Shown here: piece after piece, positions 12,355 to 12,618 of the stretch
How the letters are laid out: each line of letters starts with the position of its first letter
Position numbering within the stretch: position 1 is the stretch's first letter
Assembly: GCA_030603465.1 (NCBI GenBank)
Contig: JAUVXT010000046.1
Location: 1 to 12,618 of the forward strand
Source: Deltaproteobacteria bacterium
Lineage (GTDB): Bacteria; Desulfobacterota; Syntrophia; Syntrophales; UBA2210
DNA length: 12,618 bases
Direction: 5' to 3'
Notes under the pieces: model-generated
The model's input: only the letters and a program-made list of their open reading frames with translations
Database searches by the model: none
Told to the model about the DNA's origin: nothing
Made by a program: the position numbers and the translations under genes

Positions 12355-12474
12355 GGCGCTGGGCCCCCGGCGGCCGGGAAGATACTGAATGAGACCGAGA
12401 TCGATCCGAACACCCGGGCACGTGACCTGACGGATGAGGAAGTCATCAAGCTGAGGGAAGCGATCGAAAAAAAC
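12355..12474 (+). pseudogene. rpsM: ribosomal protein S13 (rpsM) internal fragment
   Basis: The plus frame GAGPPAAGKILNETEIDPNT, continuing RARDLTDEEVIKLREAIEKN, aligns with the S13 region that follows TYIYGIG and ends just before the VEGDLRRE block (G-x-G-x6-IL spacing, then a TR-x-RDLT-x-EE pattern). It lacks the S13 N-terminus: upstream in frame is a TAG within the 59-bp repeat. After IEKN it leaves S13 abruptly for AT-rich sequence and stops at about 12520. It is not a functional gene. It could be a captured host fragment, the remains of an insertion target, or a chimeric join. Confidence 0.7.
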
Positions 12475-12618
12475 CATAACACAAAATTCAAAACATTTTT
12501 TCTCAGTACTAAATTTTAAGTTTTAGTTATTGCTTCTTTATCTTTTTATTTTTACTATATCGCATACGAGATATGAAAGATAAAAATCAATAGATAAAAC
12601 AATATATTTAAATTTTAA
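12475..12618. other. very AT-rich tail of different composition
   Basis: Base composition changes sharply after the S13 fragment to strongly A/T-rich DNA with no gene or repeat I can support. This is consistent with a recombination junction or with an assembly join. Confidence 0.5.

Noticed and set aside
12250..12477. Minus-strand open frame across the right repeat
   Set aside because: It is antisense to the S13 fragment, whose plus frame has recognisable homology; no ribosome binding site.
12562..12572. GCATACGAGAT resembling the end of a sequencing adapter
   Set aside because: Only 11 bases match and the preceding bases do not; likely chance, though it adds slight doubt about the right end of the window.
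1..12618. CRISPR array
   Set aside because: No regularly spaced identical repeats with unique spacers; the repeats seen are dispersed or short tandem units.

Overview
The window looks like a small replicating and integrating mobile element: a plasmid, integrative plasmid or phage-plasmid from an anonymous bacterium. Almost every credible gene lies on the minus strand and reads from the right end to the left. Ribosome binding sites are often strong (AAAGGAGGTG before the integrase and before a small zinc protein), and several start codons overlap the preceding stop, as in compact bacterial operons. Nothing fixes the host phylum. The only housekeeping sequence is a bacterial-type ribosomal protein S13 fragment at the right edge, and it is broken.

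Layout in transcription order (right to left). (1) 12140-10950: a 62-residue ribbon-helix-helix-like regulator with a sigma70-type promoter and probably no leader, a structured 55-nt spacer, then an intact tyrosine recombinase. (2) 10916-9990: a protein resembling the A subunit of topoisomerase VI / Spo11. (3) 9934-9054: a small acidic protein, a class II (Leu-like) tRNA gene of abnormal architecture, and a winged-helix-like protein. (4) 8909-7668: a protein made only of four NUMOD3 repeats, ParA (TTG start) and a ParB-type RHH partner, all overlapping, followed by a repeat-rich region that could be the centromere. (5) 7417-6689: a four-cysteine zinc protein and one exported protein, ended by a terminator. 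(6) 6617-3159: a phage-type replication-initiator-like wHTH protein, an RHH-like protein with an acidic tail, a coiled-coil protein, a polyvalent-protein InPase-domain protein and a zinc-ribbon protein, ended by a strong terminator. (7) 2905-954: a small HTH protein and a 497-residue PrimPol-type replication protein. (8) 1-953: non-coding, built of diverged repeats, a candidate origin or incompatibility region.

The most striking unexplained signal is a 36-bp element present six times (2919, 5781, 9030, 9955, 10926, 12204). All copies point the same way, and each sits between the end of one gene and the start of the next. Its form is GTAA-N6-AAACCATCGAGT followed by TATRAA or TTAAAA. In three copies the TAA of GTAA is the stop codon of the upstream gene. 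I infer an element-wide promoter/operator set, comparable in concept to the Kor regulon of RK2.

A perfect 59-bp direct repeat occurs at 1-59 and 12280-12338. Beyond it the two copies diverge but still resemble each other and run into an S13 reading frame. This may mark attachment sites or an old duplication. No relaxase, type IV secretion, capsid or terminase gene is visible, so mobility would depend on the integrase and a helper, or on genes outside the window.
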